64,000 nucleotides of DNA from Buchnera aphidicola (Taiwanaphis decaspermi) (GCF_039405155.1 NZ_CP135049.1:186001-250000), one strand, 5' to 3'. Counted from the first letter of the stretch, positions 21,622 to 32,610 are shown. A program made the numbers and translations. The notes: generated by a model from the sequence alone, not told the origin.

Positions 21622-22269
21622 ATGACTGTATCAAATATTTTATTATCTGAATATGTTCAGTTTTTTTTAAGATTATTTGCATTAGTTAACCCTATAGGAA
21701 TGATTCCAATATTTGTTAGTTTAACTAATAATAAAACTAAAAAAGCAATAAATAAAATTAATTTAATATCTAATATATCAGTAATAATAATTTTATCTTC
21801 TTCTTTATTGTTAGGTAATTTTATACTAAATATGTTTAGTATATCAATTGATTCATTTCGAATAGCTGGTGGTATTTTAATATCTTTTGTATCTATTTCT
21901 ATGTTAAATGGCAAATTAAATAATTCTTTACATCAAAAAAAAAATATTGATCATAAAAACAGCTCTACTGACATAGCAGTAGTTCCATTAGCAATACCTT
22001 TAATTGCAGGTCCAGGAGCAATAAGTTCTACTATTGTTTGGAGTTCTCATTACAGCAATATTCAAAACATCATGTTATGTATTTTAACAATAATATTTTT
22101 TTCTATTTTTTGTTGGTTTTGTTTTAAAATGTCACCTATTGTAGTAAAAATTTTAGGAAAAACAGGTATTATCGTTATAACTAAAATAATGGGTTTATTA
22201 TTATTATCTTTAAGTATAGAATGCATTACTTCCGGTATTAAATCTATATTCCCAATATTATCATATTAA
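21622..22269 (+). CDS. ychE: MarC-family inner-membrane protein YchE
   Basis: Integral membrane protein of the UPF0056/MarC family, whose function is unknown. It has six hydrophobic segments, and the conserved FFLRLFALVNPIGMIPIFVSL and PLAIPLIAGPGAISSTIV blocks match E. coli YchE at the same length (215). The ATG follows an AAGGAA ribosome site. Retention in a reduced genome suggests a useful membrane role, but none can be read from the sequence. Confidence 0.93.
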   Translation: MTVSNILLSEYVQFFLRLFALVNPIGMIPIFVSLTNNKTKKAINKINLISNISVIIILSSSLLLGNFILNMFSISIDSFRIAGGILISFVSISMLNGKLNNSLHQKKNIDHKNSSTDIAVVPLAIPLIAGPGAISSTIVWSSHYSNIQNIMLCILTIIFFSIFCWFCFKMSPIVVKILGKTGIIVITKIMGLLLLSLSIECITSGIKSIFPILSY

Positions 22270-22320
22270 AATGTTTTATTTAATATAAAAAATTAATTTT
22301 TATAAAAAATAGGAGATTTA

Positions 22321-22971
22321 TTGAACAATATTTTTATTATAAGAGATTTAGGATTAACAACATATAAATTTATTTTAAAAAAAATGAATTCTTTTACTAA
22401 ATATAGAAATAGTAAAACTTTAAATGAAATTTGGTTTACTGAGCATTATCCTGTTTATACTATAGGTCAATCTATAAAAAATCAAAAAATAATATTCAAA
22501 AAAAAATACAGCAATATACCTATTATTAATAGTAATAGAGGAGGTAATATAACTTATCATGGACCAGGACAACAATTAATATATTTTTTAATAAATATAA
22601 AAAAAAAAAATATGAACATATATCAACTTATAAAATGTATAGAATTATCTATAATACTTACTTTAAAAAAAATAGGCATTAAAACAAATAATAACAACAT
22701 AATGCCAGGAATATATGTTAATAATAAAAAAGTTGGTTTTATAGGATTAAGAATAAGTAGAGGTTGTTCTTTGCATGGAGTATCATTAAATGTTAACATG
22801 AATTTAAATCCTTTTTTGAATATAGTACCATGTGGTGATTCTTCAATAAAAGTAGATCAAATTAGCAATTATTTTTTTTTTAAAAATGTATTTAATATAA
22901 AAAATATGTTATTAAAAAAAATTATTAATGTTTTTAAAATAAAAAAAACATTTATAAAAAATTATATTTAA
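22321..22971 (+). CDS. lipB: Octanoyl-[ACP]:protein transferase
   Basis: Moves octanoate from ACP to lipoyl domains, the first step of lipoate synthesis. The family signature SNRGGNITYHGPGQ is clear. The catalytic Lys is in KKVGFIGLRIS and the catalytic Cys in IVPCGDSS. The start is TTG, supported by GGAG seven bases upstream and by alignment of the N-terminus. It works with the following lipA to serve SucB and other lipoylated subunits. Confidence 0.95.
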   Translation: MNNIFIIRDLGLTTYKFILKKMNSFTKYRNSKTLNEIWFTEHYPVYTIGQSIKNQKIIFKKKYSNIPIINSNRGGNITYHGPGQQLIYFLINIKKKNMNIYQLIKCIELSIILTLKKIGIKTNNNNIMPGIYVNNKKVGFIGLRISRGCSLHGVSLNVNMNLNPFLNIVPCGDSSIKVDQISNYFFFKNVFNIKNMLLKKIINVFKIKKTFIKNYI

Positions 22972-23084
22972 ATTTATTAAAATATTATTAAAGTTATATT
23001 TATTTGATACTTAATAATTTTTAATTATTAAAATAATTTTACTAATTTAATTTTTTATATAATTTATGTAAAAGAACAAAAAAT

Positions 23085-23981
23085 ATGATTAAAAAAAATA
23101 CAAAAAGTAATTTAGATATAAAAAAAAAACCTGAGTGGATAAAAATAAGATTACCTTATAATAATCACAAAATTAAAAAAATAAAAAAAATAATAAAGAA
23201 AAATGGTTTACATTCTGTTTGTCAAGAAGCTATGTGTCCTAATATATCAGAATGTTTTTCTAATGGAACAGCAACATTTATGATATTAGGTAATATATGT
23301 ACACGTAAATGTTCTTTTTGTGCAGTTTCCAAAGGAAGACCTTTGCTAGTAGATTTAGAAGAACCTATTAAATTATCAAATACAATTTTACTAATGAAAA
23401 TAAATTATGTAGTAATAACCTCAGTAACCAGAGATGATTTGAAAGATGGAGGATCTAAACAATTTGTAAGATGTATTAAAGAAATTAAAAAAAAAACAAA
23501 AAATATAAAAATTGAAATATTAGTTCCTGATTTTAAAAATTGTGTAAATAAAGCTATTAAAATAATTAGTTCTAATCCTCCAGATATATTTAATCATAAT
23601 ATAGAAAACGTACCAAGACTTTATAAAATAATTAGACCAGGTGCAAATTATTCTTCTTCATTAAAATTACTTGAAAAATTTAAAAAAAAAAACTCGTATA
23701 TACCTACTAAATCAGGATTGATGTTGGGTCTAGGAGAAAAATATAAAGAAATTATTAAAGTTATGAAGGATTTAAAATCTCATGGTGTAAATATCATAAC
23801 AATAGGACAATATTTACAACCAAGTAAAAAACATTTACCAGTACAACGTTATATAACACCATTAGAATTTTTACATATAAAAAAAGAAGCTTTTTCTATA
23901 GGTTTTGAGAAAGTAGTTTCAGGTTCTTTTGTAAGATCTTCTTACAGAGCAGATTTGCAATACCATGGTGATATTATATAA
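23085..23981 (+). CDS. lipA: Lipoyl synthase (radical SAM)
   Basis: Inserts two sulfurs into protein-bound octanoate. It carries both iron-sulfur cysteine sets: CQEAMCPNISEC for the auxiliary cluster and CTRKCSFC for the radical-SAM cluster. It ends with the typical FVRSSYRADLQ. It is 298 residues, against 321 in E. coli, the difference being at the N-terminus. About 110 AT-rich bases separate it from lipB. Confidence 0.97.
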   Translation: MIKKNTKSNLDIKKKPEWIKIRLPYNNHKIKKIKKIIKKNGLHSVCQEAMCPNISECFSNGTATFMILGNICTRKCSFCAVSKGRPLLVDLEEPIKLSNTILLMKINYVVITSVTRDDLKDGGSKQFVRCIKEIKKKTKNIKIEILVPDFKNCVNKAIKIISSNPPDIFNHNIENVPRLYKIIRPGANYSSSLKLLEKFKKKNSYIPTKSGLMLGLGEKYKEIIKVMKDLKSHGVNIITIGQYLQPSKKHLPVQRYITPLEFLHIKKEAFSIGFEKVVSGSFVRSSYRADLQYHGDII

Positions 23982-24077
23982 TTTTACAAATTTGATAATC
24001 ATAATATATTTATATATATATATATATTATTAAATATTAATTATTTTTATTTTATAATAACTAAAAGTGGTTAAAAT

Positions 24078-24788
24078 ATGTCTAATAATTTTTTGTTAAA
24101 AAAAAAAATAATAATTGCAATAGATTTTTCTGATATTTTGCTAGCAAAAAAAATAATTGACTTTTTAGATCCAAAGATTTATCGATTAAAAATAGGAAAA
24201 GAGTCTTTTATTAGATTTGGAACTGAATTTATAATATATTTGCATAAATTAGGTTTCGATGTTTTTTTAGATTTGAAATTTCATGATATTCCTAACACTG
24301 TAGCAAAAGCTGTAAGTGCTGTTGCAGATATAGGAGTTTGGATGATAAGTGTACATTGTATGGGAGGAGAAAATATGTTAAAGTCTGCTAAATTAGCTTT
24401 GTTACCTTTTAAAAAAGATGCTCCTTTACTAATTGGAGTAACTATTTTAACTAGTATATCACATAAACAATTATTTAAATTAGGAATACATAAATCATGC
24501 AAAAAATATGTTTTATTTCTAGCAAAAATGGCTGAAAAATGTGGTTTAGATGGTGTAATATGTGCAGGAGAAGATATAAAAAATATTAAAAAAAAAATAG
24601 GAAATAAATTTAAAATTATTACTCCAGGCATAAGACTTAATAAAGATGAAAACTTACATGATCAATATAGAACAATGACACCAATGAAAGCATTTAAGTT
24701 AGGATCGGATTATATAGTTATTGGAAGAACTATTACTAAATCAAAAAATCCTATAGATAGATTACAATCGTTAATTTTATCTATATAA
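24078..24788 (+). CDS. pyrF: Orotidine 5'-phosphate decarboxylase
   Basis: Makes UMP, the last step of pyrimidine synthesis. The catalytic Asp-Lys-Asp block appears as VFLDLKFHDIPNT. The phosphate-binding end is GSDYIVIGRTIT. At 236 residues it is slightly shorter than E. coli (245). It is convergent with cls across about 175 bases in which I see only weak A/T hairpins. Confidence 0.97.
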   Translation: MSNNFLLKKKIIIAIDFSDILLAKKIIDFLDPKIYRLKIGKESFIRFGTEFIIYLHKLGFDVFLDLKFHDIPNTVAKAVSAVADIGVWMISVHCMGGENMLKSAKLALLPFKKDAPLLIGVTILTSISHKQLFKLGIHKSCKKYVLFLAKMAEKCGLDGVICAGEDIKNIKKKIGNKFKIITPGIRLNKDENLHDQYRTMTPMKAFKLGSDYIVIGRTITKSKNPIDRLQSLILSI

Positions 24789-24963
24789 CTAATTTTTTTA
24801 AAAAAAAATATAATATTCTAAAATTTATTTGTAATAATATTTATTTTTATAATGAAATATAATATTAAAACAGTAGCAATTATTTTTTAAAAAAAAAAAT
24901 TAGTATTATTAAAATTAATTAATTTATGAAAATTTATTTAAAATATATTATTAAAAAATTAAA

Positions 24964-26421
24964 TCACAATAATGGTCTAAAAAACAAAAATATTTTTTCT
25001 ATAAATTTTTCCCATTTAGAACGCAAAGACCAAATATCTAATTTTAATAATTTAGATTTTTTTATGTATTTTTTTTGTATAGATTCTAATTTATGACTAA
25101 ATTTTTTATCATCTATTAGTAAATTTATTTCATAATTTAAGCATAAGCTTCTCATATCCAAGTTTGCTGTACCTACTAAACTCAATTGTTGATCTATTAA
25201 AATGCTTTTTACATGTAAAAAACCTCCTTTAAATTGATATATTTTTACTCCAGACTCTAATAATTCTGTAAAAAAATATCTACTAGCCCAATAAACTAAT
25301 ATGGAATCTATGTATTTAGGTATGATAATATTAACGTCAATTCCTTTTTCTGCTGCGGAACAAATAGCAAATAATAGGTCTTCGCTAGGTACTAAATATG
25401 GTGTTGTTATAATTATTTTTTTTTTAGCAGAATATATTGTATTTAAAAAAGTTTGATGTATAATATCTTGTGTTGAATTAAAATTTGAAGAAATTACTTG
25501 TGTAATATTTTTATTATTTTTTGATATTATATTAATATTTTTTTTGTTTATTTTGGGGAAAATACTGATTCCTGTCTCTATTTCCCAGTCATGTGAATAT
25601 ACTATACCTAAACTTGTAACTACAGGACCTTTCATTCTGGTCATTAAATCTAACCATTGACCTACTCCTGAAGATTTTTTAAAATAGATAGGATCAACTA
25701 AATTCATGCTACCTGTATATGCTATATAATCATCAATTAATATAATTTTTCTATGTTGTCTTATATCAATTCTTTTAAAAAAAATTGTTAAAATATTTAT
25801 TTTAAATACTTTTATTATATGAATGCCAGATTTTTTCATTATTTTGAACCATCTACTTCTAAAAAAAAACATACTACCTACATAATCTAACATTAACCTA
25901 CAATATATACCTCTTTTAGCAGAATATATTAAAGCTAAAGCAACTTGATCAGCTAAACCACCAGGTTGCCAAATATAAAAAACCATTTCAATATTTTTAC
26001 GAGCTGTATATATATCATATATCAACATATGAATTGTTTTTTGAGCACTATTAATTAATCTTAATTTGTTTCCTTGAGTACTATTTATTCCTTGTTTTTT
26101 TTTGCATAATATGAATAATGATTTAGCAATTTTACTGTTATTAATTTGAAAATTTTTTTTATAATTTTTTAAATTATTAAACCAATTAGATAATTTAAAC
26201 CATATGTTATTTTCAACTCCAAAATTATTATTAATATATATACCATCTAAAAATATCCATGCAATCACCCCTAAAACAGGAAAAGTATAAATTATTAATA
26301 TCCAAAAAATAACAGACTTAACATTTTTATATGAGTTAATAATTTTTGTCAATGTGGTGATTACTAAAATATAATAAATAGATGTTTTTATAAAATTAAA
26401 TATGTTATAAGAAATATTCAT
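24964..26421 (-). CDS. cls: Cardiolipin synthase (phospholipase D family)
   Basis: Condenses phosphatidylglycerol into cardiolipin in the inner membrane. Two N-terminal membrane segments (about residues 5-25 and 35-58) precede two HKD motifs: QHRKIILIDDYIAYTGSMN and LHVKSILIDQQLSLVGTAN. Length (485) matches E. coli ClsA (486). An AGGAAAA ribosome site precedes the ATG. Retention shows that this symbiont still modifies its own membrane lipids. Confidence 0.96.
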   Translation of the reverse strand: MNISYNIFNFIKTSIYYILVITTLTKIINSYKNVKSVIFWILIIYTFPVLGVIAWIFLDGIYINNNFGVENNIWFKLSNWFNNLKNYKKNFQINNSKIAKSLFILCKKKQGINSTQGNKLRLINSAQKTIHMLIYDIYTARKNIEMVFYIWQPGGLADQVALALIYSAKRGIYCRLMLDYVGSMFFFRSRWFKIMKKSGIHIIKVFKINILTIFFKRIDIRQHRKIILIDDYIAYTGSMNLVDPIYFKKSSGVGQWLDLMTRMKGPVVTSLGIVYSHDWEIETGISIFPKINKKNINIISKNNKNITQVISSNFNSTQDIIHQTFLNTIYSAKKKIIITTPYLVPSEDLLFAICSAAEKGIDVNIIIPKYIDSILVYWASRYFFTELLESGVKIYQFKGGFLHVKSILIDQQLSLVGTANLDMRSLCLNYEINLLIDDKKFSHKLESIQKKYIKKSKLLKLDIWSLRSKWEKFIEKIFLFFRPLL

Positions 26422-26575
26422 TTTTTCCTCTAATTATTAAATAAAAAAATTATTAAAATAATATTTTTAGTTAATTTTTTAAATTAAATATTAAAAACAA
26501 TATATTTATATATTTTATAATAACTTATTTTCAATAAAACAATATTATTTTATCAATATATCATTGATAATTTTT

Positions 26576-26986
26576 TTAAATAATACTCATGGGAGGAATA
26601 TTTATAGATTTTCCTTTATTATTAACAGAAACATAAATAAAAGAAGCTGTTGTAGAACAATAATATTTGCCAATTGGAGGCAAACATAATTTCTTAATCC
26701 ATAATTCAACATCTATTTTAATAGATGTTTGTCCAATATAAATACATTTTGCATAACAAGTTACTAAGTCACCAACAGAAATTGGTTTAAAAAAGTTTAT
26801 ACTTTCAACATTTACTGTTACTATTCTATTTCCTGTTATTTCTTTAGCTAATATGGCTCCTCCCATATCCATTTTTGACATTATCCATCCTCCAAAAATA
26901 TCTCCATTTACATTTGTATTTTTAGGCATAGATAAAATTTTTAATACCACAACTCCTTTAGGATTTTTATACTTATTATTTGACAT
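26576..26986 (-). CDS. yciA: Acyl-CoA thioesterase YciA (hotdog fold)
   Basis: Hydrolyses acyl-CoA esters. The hotdog signature VNGDIFGGWIMSKMDMGGA is intact and length (136) is near E. coli (132). In E. coli the order is yciA-yciB-yciC. Here yciB (ispZ) is missing, and a 219-base AT-rich gap separates yciA from yciC. Confidence 0.93.
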   Translation of the reverse strand: MSNNKYKNPKGVVVLKILSMPKNTNVNGDIFGGWIMSKMDMGGAILAKEITGNRIVTVNVESINFFKPISVGDLVTCYAKCIYIGQTSIKIDVELWIKKLCLPPIGKYYCSTTASFIYVSVNNKGKSINIPPMSII

Positions 26987-27205
26987 AAAAATGAATTACA
27001 TTATTTTTTTCGTTATTTTATAATATATATATATATATACGATATTTTTAATAAAATACATTAAAATATTGTTTATTTATATAAATAATTTTTAAAAATG
27101 TTTTTTTTATTAAAATAGTATTAAAAAAAATAATAAATTAAATTGTTTTAAATATTTGTTGTATTAATACAATACATTTATAAAATTATAATTTTAATTA
27201 TTAAA

Positions 27206-27937
27206 TTAAACAAAATATTTAAAATAAATATTGAATAAATAAATAATAGATATAGAAGATATTACATTTAAAATAGTATTTAATATTATGTAAAAATAAA
27301 AAAAAGGAAGAAACTTAATGAAAAAAGATAAAACCATTATAATAAGTTTAGATAATAAAACAAATGTTATTATTGGTAAAATTATTGTTATCTTTTTAAA
27401 AAAATTTTTTACAATATAGTTTATAAAAGATGATAACATTTCCATATTCATCATTAATAATATAGGAGTTAAAAAATAAGATAAAAAATAAAATAAAAAT
27501 CTAGGAGTTAAAATTACCATAAATAATATATATATAAATGATATAAATAAAAAACCCAGAAAAATAAATTTAGGCATAGCATGAAACATATTTATTAAAG
27601 TTTTCTTAACAGTCTTTAAAGGTATTTGAGTTACTATACGAGTAATTCCTATAAATAATATTAAATTACTTATTATGCCATTTATTACATTAAAAAAAGT
27701 TTTTTGACTAAAAAAATTATCATTATAAATTTTAGGAACATTTAAATAATTATATATAATATTATTTGTTTTAATATTTTTGTACATATCATTTAAGTTA
27801 TGAAAACTTGGTTCAAGAATATAATATATCAATAAACTAATTAAAGAACTAAAAAAAGAAATTAAAAATATGTAATAAATTTTATTATGAAATATTTTTT
27901 TTGTGTTATTAAACATTTTTTTTATTTTTAAATACAT
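27206..27937 (-). CDS. yciC: UPF0259-family membrane protein YciC
   Basis: A hydrophobic protein with about six membrane segments. Similarity to E. coli YciC is modest but colinear, best in the C-terminal LNTILNVISSISIIYLFNIYF segment. Length (243 against 247) and position beside yciA and the trp genes support the name. An in-frame ATG seven codons in (MFNNTKK) is another possible start. The biochemical role is unknown. Confidence 0.75.
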   Translation of the reverse strand: MYLKIKKMFNNTKKIFHNKIYYIFLISFFSSLISLLIYYILEPSFHNLNDMYKNIKTNNIIYNYLNVPKIYNDNFFSQKTFFNVINGIISNLILFIGITRIVTQIPLKTVKKTLINMFHAMPKFIFLGFLFISFIYILFMVILTPRFLFYFLSYFLTPILLMMNMEMLSSFINYIVKNFFKKITIILPIITFVLLSKLIIMVLSFFIKFLPFFYFYIILNTILNVISSISIIYLFNIYFKYFV

Positions 27938-28060
27938 AAAATATTACCTCTTATTTAATATTTTTTTAATATGAAACTTAAATATATATATAACTATTTA
28001 ATATTTTTTTTGAAATTATAAATTGTAAAAATATTTGAATATTATTTATAACTATTTTTT

Positions 28061-28867
28061 TTAAATTATATATGTAGATCTTTTTAATTGTTTTACTTTC
28101 GACTTAATTTTTTTTAATAATAATTTATCATTTGAAATATTTTTTTTAATTATTTGTACAAAAACAGAACCACATATTACTCCATCACATTTATTATATA
28201 TAGATTTCTTTATTTGATTTTCATTATATATTCCAAATCCTTGTAATATAGGAATATTAGTATATTTTTTTATTTTTAAAATTGTTTTTTTTATTATATT
28301 ATAATTTATTTTTTGATGTATACCTGTTATCCCAGATCTTGACAATAAATATATGTATTCTGGTTTAAAATTTATTATTTTTTTTATTAATTTTTTTTTT
28401 GAATCTACAGGACAAGTAAAAATAACAGATATATTATTTATAATTATTTTGTTCATAAAATTTTTATATTCTTCTAAAGGAACATCTGCTATCAAAATAG
28501 AATCTATATAATTTTCTTCACATTTAAAAAAAAAATTTTGAATTCCAAAATTATATATTAAATTAGCATAAGTTAATATTCCAATAGGAATATTATGATG
28601 TTTTTGTCTTATTATATTTAACATATTAAAACAATCTTGAACATTGATATTATTTTTTAAAGCACGAATATTAGCTTTTTGTATAATATTTCCATCAGCA
28701 ATAGGATCAGAAAAAGGTATTCCTACTTCTATGGCATTAGCACCATTATCAATTAAAGTATCTATAATTTTCAAAGATAATTTAATACTAGGATCACCTA
28801 AAGTGACAAATGGAACTAAACATATTTCTTTATTTAATTTTTTAAACATTTGTTTATATCTACTCAT
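28061..28867 (-). CDS. trpA: Tryptophan synthase alpha chain
   Basis: Cleaves indole-3-glycerol phosphate and passes indole to TrpB. The catalytic Glu and Asp lie in [15 protein letters not shown]. Length is 268, as in E. coli. The start overlaps the trpB stop by eight bases, so the two are translationally coupled in the trpD-C-B-A operon. Tryptophan is one of the essential amino acids that Buchnera supplies to its aphid host. Confidence 0.98.
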   Translation of the reverse strand: MSRYKQMFKKLNKEICLVPFVTLGDPSIKLSLKIIDTLIDNGANAIEVGIPFSDPIADGNIIQKANIRALKNNINVQDCFNMLNIIRQKHHNIPIGILTYANLIYNFGIQNFFFKCEENYIDSILIADVPLEEYKNFMNKIIINNISVIFTCPVDSKKKLIKKIINFKPEYIYLLSRSGITGIHQKINYNIIKKTILKIKKYTNIPILQGFGIYNENQIKKSIYNKCDGVICGSVFVQIIKKNISNDKLLLKKIKSKVKQLKRSTYII

Positions 28868-30056
28868 TATTTTTACCTATATTTTTGCAAAAATTATTCA
28901 CAGAATCAATATCTTTATCTCCTCTGCCAGAAAGGTTGACAATAAAAATTTGTTTTTTACTAGGGTTATTGTTCATCAATTTCATAGCATAAGCTATAGC
29001 ATGAGAAGATTCTAATGCTGGTATTATACCTTCATAATATGACAATTTTTTAAAAGCATTTACTGCTTCTGTATCGTTTATAGTTACATAACTAGCTTCT
29101 TTATTATTTTTAAGCCATGCATGTTGGGGTCCAACAGATGGAAAATCTAAACCTGCTGAAATTGACCATGATTTCTTTATTTGTCCATATTTATTTTGCA
29201 TTACAAATGATTTCATACCAAAATATATACCTGTTTTTCCAGAACTTAATGATGCACCATTTTTTGAAGTTTTTATACCATATCCTCCTGCTTCTACTCC
29301 TATTAATTTAACTTTTTTGTTATCAATAAATTCGTTAAATATTCCAATAGCATTGGAACCTCCACCTACACATGCAAAAATAACATTAGGGTAAATACCT
29401 TCTTCATGCAATATTTGTTTTTTTACTTCCTTTCCTATTATTTGTTGAAAATGTTGTACTATTGTTGGGTAAGGATGCGGGCCAGCTGTTGTTCCTATCA
29501 TGTAATGACTGTTATGATAAGTAGATACCCAATCTCTTAATGCTTCATTACAAGCATCTTTTAATGTAGAAGACCCTTTATTAACTGGTATAATTTTTGC
29601 TCCCATTAATTTCATTCTATTAACATTAGAACTTTGTCTAATTATATCTTTAGATCCCATATAAATTCTACATTTTAAACCTAAAAAAGAACTCACTAAA
29701 GCAACAGATACTCCATGTTGACCAGCTCCTGTTTCAGCAATAATTTCTTTTTTATTCATTTTTTTTGCCAAAAGAGCTTGACCTATAACCTGGTTAATTT
29801 TATGTGCTCCTCCATGTAATAAATCTTCACGTTTCAAATAGATTTTTGTTTTTGTTCCTTTTGTAATATTTTTACATAAAGTTAAAGGAGTTGGTCTTCC
29901 AGCATAATTTTTTAATATATTATTTAACTTTTTATTAAATTTTTTGTTTTTGTAATATTTAATAAAATTAAATTCTAACTGGTTTAAAGCTGGTATTAAT
30001 ATTTGAGGAACATACATTCCCCCAAAATCACCAAAATATGATTTTATCAATTTCAT
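28860..30056 (-). CDS. trpB: Tryptophan synthase beta chain
   Basis: PLP enzyme that joins indole and serine into tryptophan. The PLP-binding Lys is in [18 protein letters not shown], and the phosphate-binding glycine loop is VGGGSNAIG. Full length (398). It is better conserved and less AT-rich than its surroundings. It follows trpC(F) by about 15 bases and overlaps trpA. Confidence 0.98.
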   Translation of the reverse strand: MKLIKSYFGDFGGMYVPQILIPALNQLEFNFIKYYKNKKFNKKLNNILKNYAGRPTPLTLCKNITKGTKTKIYLKREDLLHGGAHKINQVIGQALLAKKMNKKEIIAETGAGQHGVSVALVSSFLGLKCRIYMGSKDIIRQSSNVNRMKLMGAKIIPVNKGSSTLKDACNEALRDWVSTYHNSHYMIGTTAGPHPYPTIVQHFQQIIGKEVKKQILHEEGIYPNVIFACVGGGSNAIGIFNEFIDNKKVKLIGVEAGGYGIKTSKNGASLSSGKTGIYFGMKSFVMQNKYGQIKKSWSISAGLDFPSVGPQHAWLKNNKEASYVTINDTEAVNAFKKLSYYEGIIPALESSHAIAYAMKLMNNNPSKKQIFIVNLSGRGDKDIDSVNNFCKNIGKNNE

Positions 30057-30071
30057 TATTTTTAACCTTTT

Positions 30072-31432
30072 TTACATATTTTTAATTTTTTTAAATATCA
30101 TCTGGATTTTTTTTTCATCTTTTATACCAGGTGTTTTTTCTACGCCAGAATTTAAATCTAATCCAATACATCCAGTTTTTAAAGCTTTTATACAATTTTC
30201 ATAATTTATACCTCCTGCTAAAATTGTATTAGATAAATCTATTTTTTTTAATATAGACCAATCAAAAGGAATACCTTTACCACATGTAAAACTATCAAAA
30301 ATATAATATTTTATATTTTTAAAAAATATTTTTGGTAGATAATTTTTGATTTTTACAGCTTTCCATATTTTCACATATTTAGGTAAAAAACTTTTTAATT
30401 TATTGATATATATTTGGTTTTCATTTCCATGTAATTGGATAACATTTAAATTTAAATCATATGTGTGCAAAACAACATCTTTTATTTTCGCATTACAAAA
30501 AACTCCTACAAATATTATTTTTTCAAATTGAACTATTTTTTTAGCTTGATTAAGTGTTATCTTTCTTAAAGAATCATTGCAAAATATTAAACCTCCGTAT
30601 ATAGCACCAAATTTCTCAGATATAAAAGCATCATATGTGTTAGTTAATCCACATACTTTGTTTTTTCCAAAAATTATTTTTTTTATACCAATACTAATAT
30701 TTTTTTCTTTCATAACAGAAGAACCTATTAAAAAACCATTTACTATTTTTTTTAATTTTTTAACTTGGTTATAATTAGATATACCAGATTCGCTAATAGT
30801 TATTACAGAAAAATTGATAAGTTTAGCTAATTTAAAAGTACGATTGATATCTATAGACAAGTCTTTTAAGTTTCTATTATTAATTCCAATAATTTTTGCT
30901 TTAAGCTTTATAGCTCTGTTAACTTCTCTTGAATTGCTGACCTCAGTTAACACATCCATATTTAAATCATGTGCTACATTAGAAAGAGCAACATATTGAT
31001 TATCGTTTAAAATAGAAAGTATTAATAATATTGCATTAGCACCATGATATCTTGCTAAATATATTTGATAATCATCGATAATAAAATCTTTACATAATAA
31101 AGGTAATTTAGTGTAATTTTTAATTTGGTTTATAAAATTAAAAGATCCATTAAAATATTTCTCATCTGTTAAAACAGATATAGCACTAGCATACTGATTA
31201 TATATTTTAATAATATTTTTTAAATTGAAATTTTTTCTTAATAAACCTTTAGATGGAGATTTTTTTTTATATTCTAATATCAAAAAATTTTTTTTTTTAA
31301 TGATTTATAAAAATTGTTTTGACTAATAATTAGATTATTTTTGAATGAAGAATATGGTCTCATTATTTTTTGTTTTTCTAACCATATTTTTTTATATTTT
31401 AAAATATTACATAAAAAATTATTTTTGTTCAT
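30072..31432 (-). pseudogene. trpC: Indole-3-glycerol-phosphate synthase / PRA isomerase (TrpC-TrpF fusion), frameshifted in poly(A) (possibly still expressed)
   Basis: Bifunctional enzyme of tryptophan synthesis. The uninterrupted frame from 31283 begins only at LILEYKKKSPSKG, about residue 51 of E. coli TrpC. The missing N-terminus is present upstream in another frame: an ATG at 31432 gives MNKNNFLCNILKYKKIW, followed by residues matching E. coli up to the break. The break is a run of eleven A on the coding strand (31298-31288); twelve would fuse the two parts. The rest is intact: LCKDFI, TEVSNSREVNRAI and SESGI in the synthase half, then CGLT, VQLHGNE and LDLNSGVEKTPGIKD in the isomerase half. 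The ATG overlaps the trpD stop, as expected for an operon. Confidence 0.92.
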
Positions 31433-32423
31433 ATAAATCCTGTTTGTTAATCATAGCTATCATATGTTTATATGTGTAACCATCATAAATAAATTTTAAT
31501 ATTTTGCTTGTATTTTCTTTTAAATTATTAAAACCAAATAATTTTAGTAACATAGCAACATTCATAGATATTAATTCTATATAATGTTTAGAACTTTTAC
31601 CTTGTAAAATATTACTAGCTTCAATTAAATTATTTTTATTTTCATAATATTCAGGATATAATTTTAATCCAAAATCTTTAGGAGATATTTCATAATAAAT
31701 TATTTTGTTTTTTTTTATTTCAGCTACATGTGTAATACCGTGGTTAATAATTTCATCCATTCCTTTACCATGTACAACTAATGCTCTTTTATAACCTAAT
31801 AATTTTAATGTATTAGCAATAATTGGTAACATTTTTATTTTATAAACACCTATTAATAAATATTTAGGTTTTAAAGGATTTATTAATGGACCAATGATAT
31901 TAAATATTGTTGCTTTATTTATTTTTTTTCTCGCAAGTAATATATTTTGGTTTTTTTTATAATAATTAGGATGATATAAAAAACATAAATTAAATTCATC
32001 TAACAATTTTTTATTTAACGTATGAGTTAAATAAAGATTAAATCCTAAATATTTTAATAAATTTGCAGAACCTACTTTACTAGTTATTCCTTTATTACAA
32101 TGTTTAGATATTTTAAAACCTAAACTAGAAGATACTATTGAACTTATTGTAGAAATATTAATACTATTAGATTTATCTCCTCCTGTACCTACTATATCAG
32201 CAAAAATATTATTTTTTTTGTATGATTTATAATACTTAAAGTTTAAAAAATATTTAACAGCTCCTACTATTTCTTCTGGATAAATATTTTTATTGTTTAA
32301 ATTTGTTAATATGTCATATATTTCTTGCACATTATTATTTTTGTTTAAATAATTAAATAATTTATAAGATTCACTTATATTTAAGTTATTAGAATTGTAT
32401 ATTTTTTTTAATATAATTTTCAT
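31419..32423 (-). CDS. trpD: Anthranilate phosphoribosyltransferase
   Basis: Second step of tryptophan synthesis. It is a stand-alone TrpD (334 residues), without the glutamine amidotransferase domain fused to it in E. coli. The PRPP-binding motif is DIVGTGGDKSNSINIST, and HGKGMDEI is also conserved. It is the first trp gene of this operon. trpE and trpG are not in the window; in many Buchnera they are on a plasmid. Its stop overlaps the proposed trpC start by 14 bases. Confidence 0.97.
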   Translation of the reverse strand: MKIILKKIYNSNNLNISESYKLFNYLNKNNNVQEIYDILTNLNNKNIYPEEIVGAVKYFLNFKYYKSYKKNNIFADIVGTGGDKSNSINISTISSIVSSSLGFKISKHCNKGITSKVGSANLLKYLGFNLYLTHTLNKKLLDEFNLCFLYHPNYYKKNQNILLARKKINKATIFNIIGPLINPLKPKYLLIGVYKIKMLPIIANTLKLLGYKRALVVHGKGMDEIINHGITHVAEIKKNKIIYYEISPKDFGLKLYPEYYENKNNLIEASNILQGKSSKHYIELISMNVAMLLKLFGFNNLKENTSKILKFIYDGYTYKHMIAMINKQDLYEQK

Positions 32424-32610
32424 TATTTAACCTATCAAAAAATATAAATAATTTATACAAAAAAATTCATTTTGTTTAAAATAAATACAAATATTTTTTC
32501 ACTTCATTTATAAAAACGTGATATTTATATTAATAAAATTTATAAATATAATTTATGCATAATAAAAAATTATACATTTTATTATATAATTTAAAGGAGA
32601 TATTTAAGTT

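Noticed and set aside
24010-24028. Short TA dinucleotide repeats (also near 27024-27040)
   Set aside because: Ordinary in such AT-rich intergenic DNA, and shorter than the gapA tract.
27159-27172. 14-base palindrome TTGTATTAATACAA near yciC
   Set aside because: It is A/T-rich and isolated, with no T run or promoter context; chance is sufficient.
31281-31283. TTG at 31283 as the true start of trpC
   Set aside because: It would remove about 50 conserved residues that are encoded just upstream in another frame; no ribosome site is present, and the A11 frameshift explains it better.
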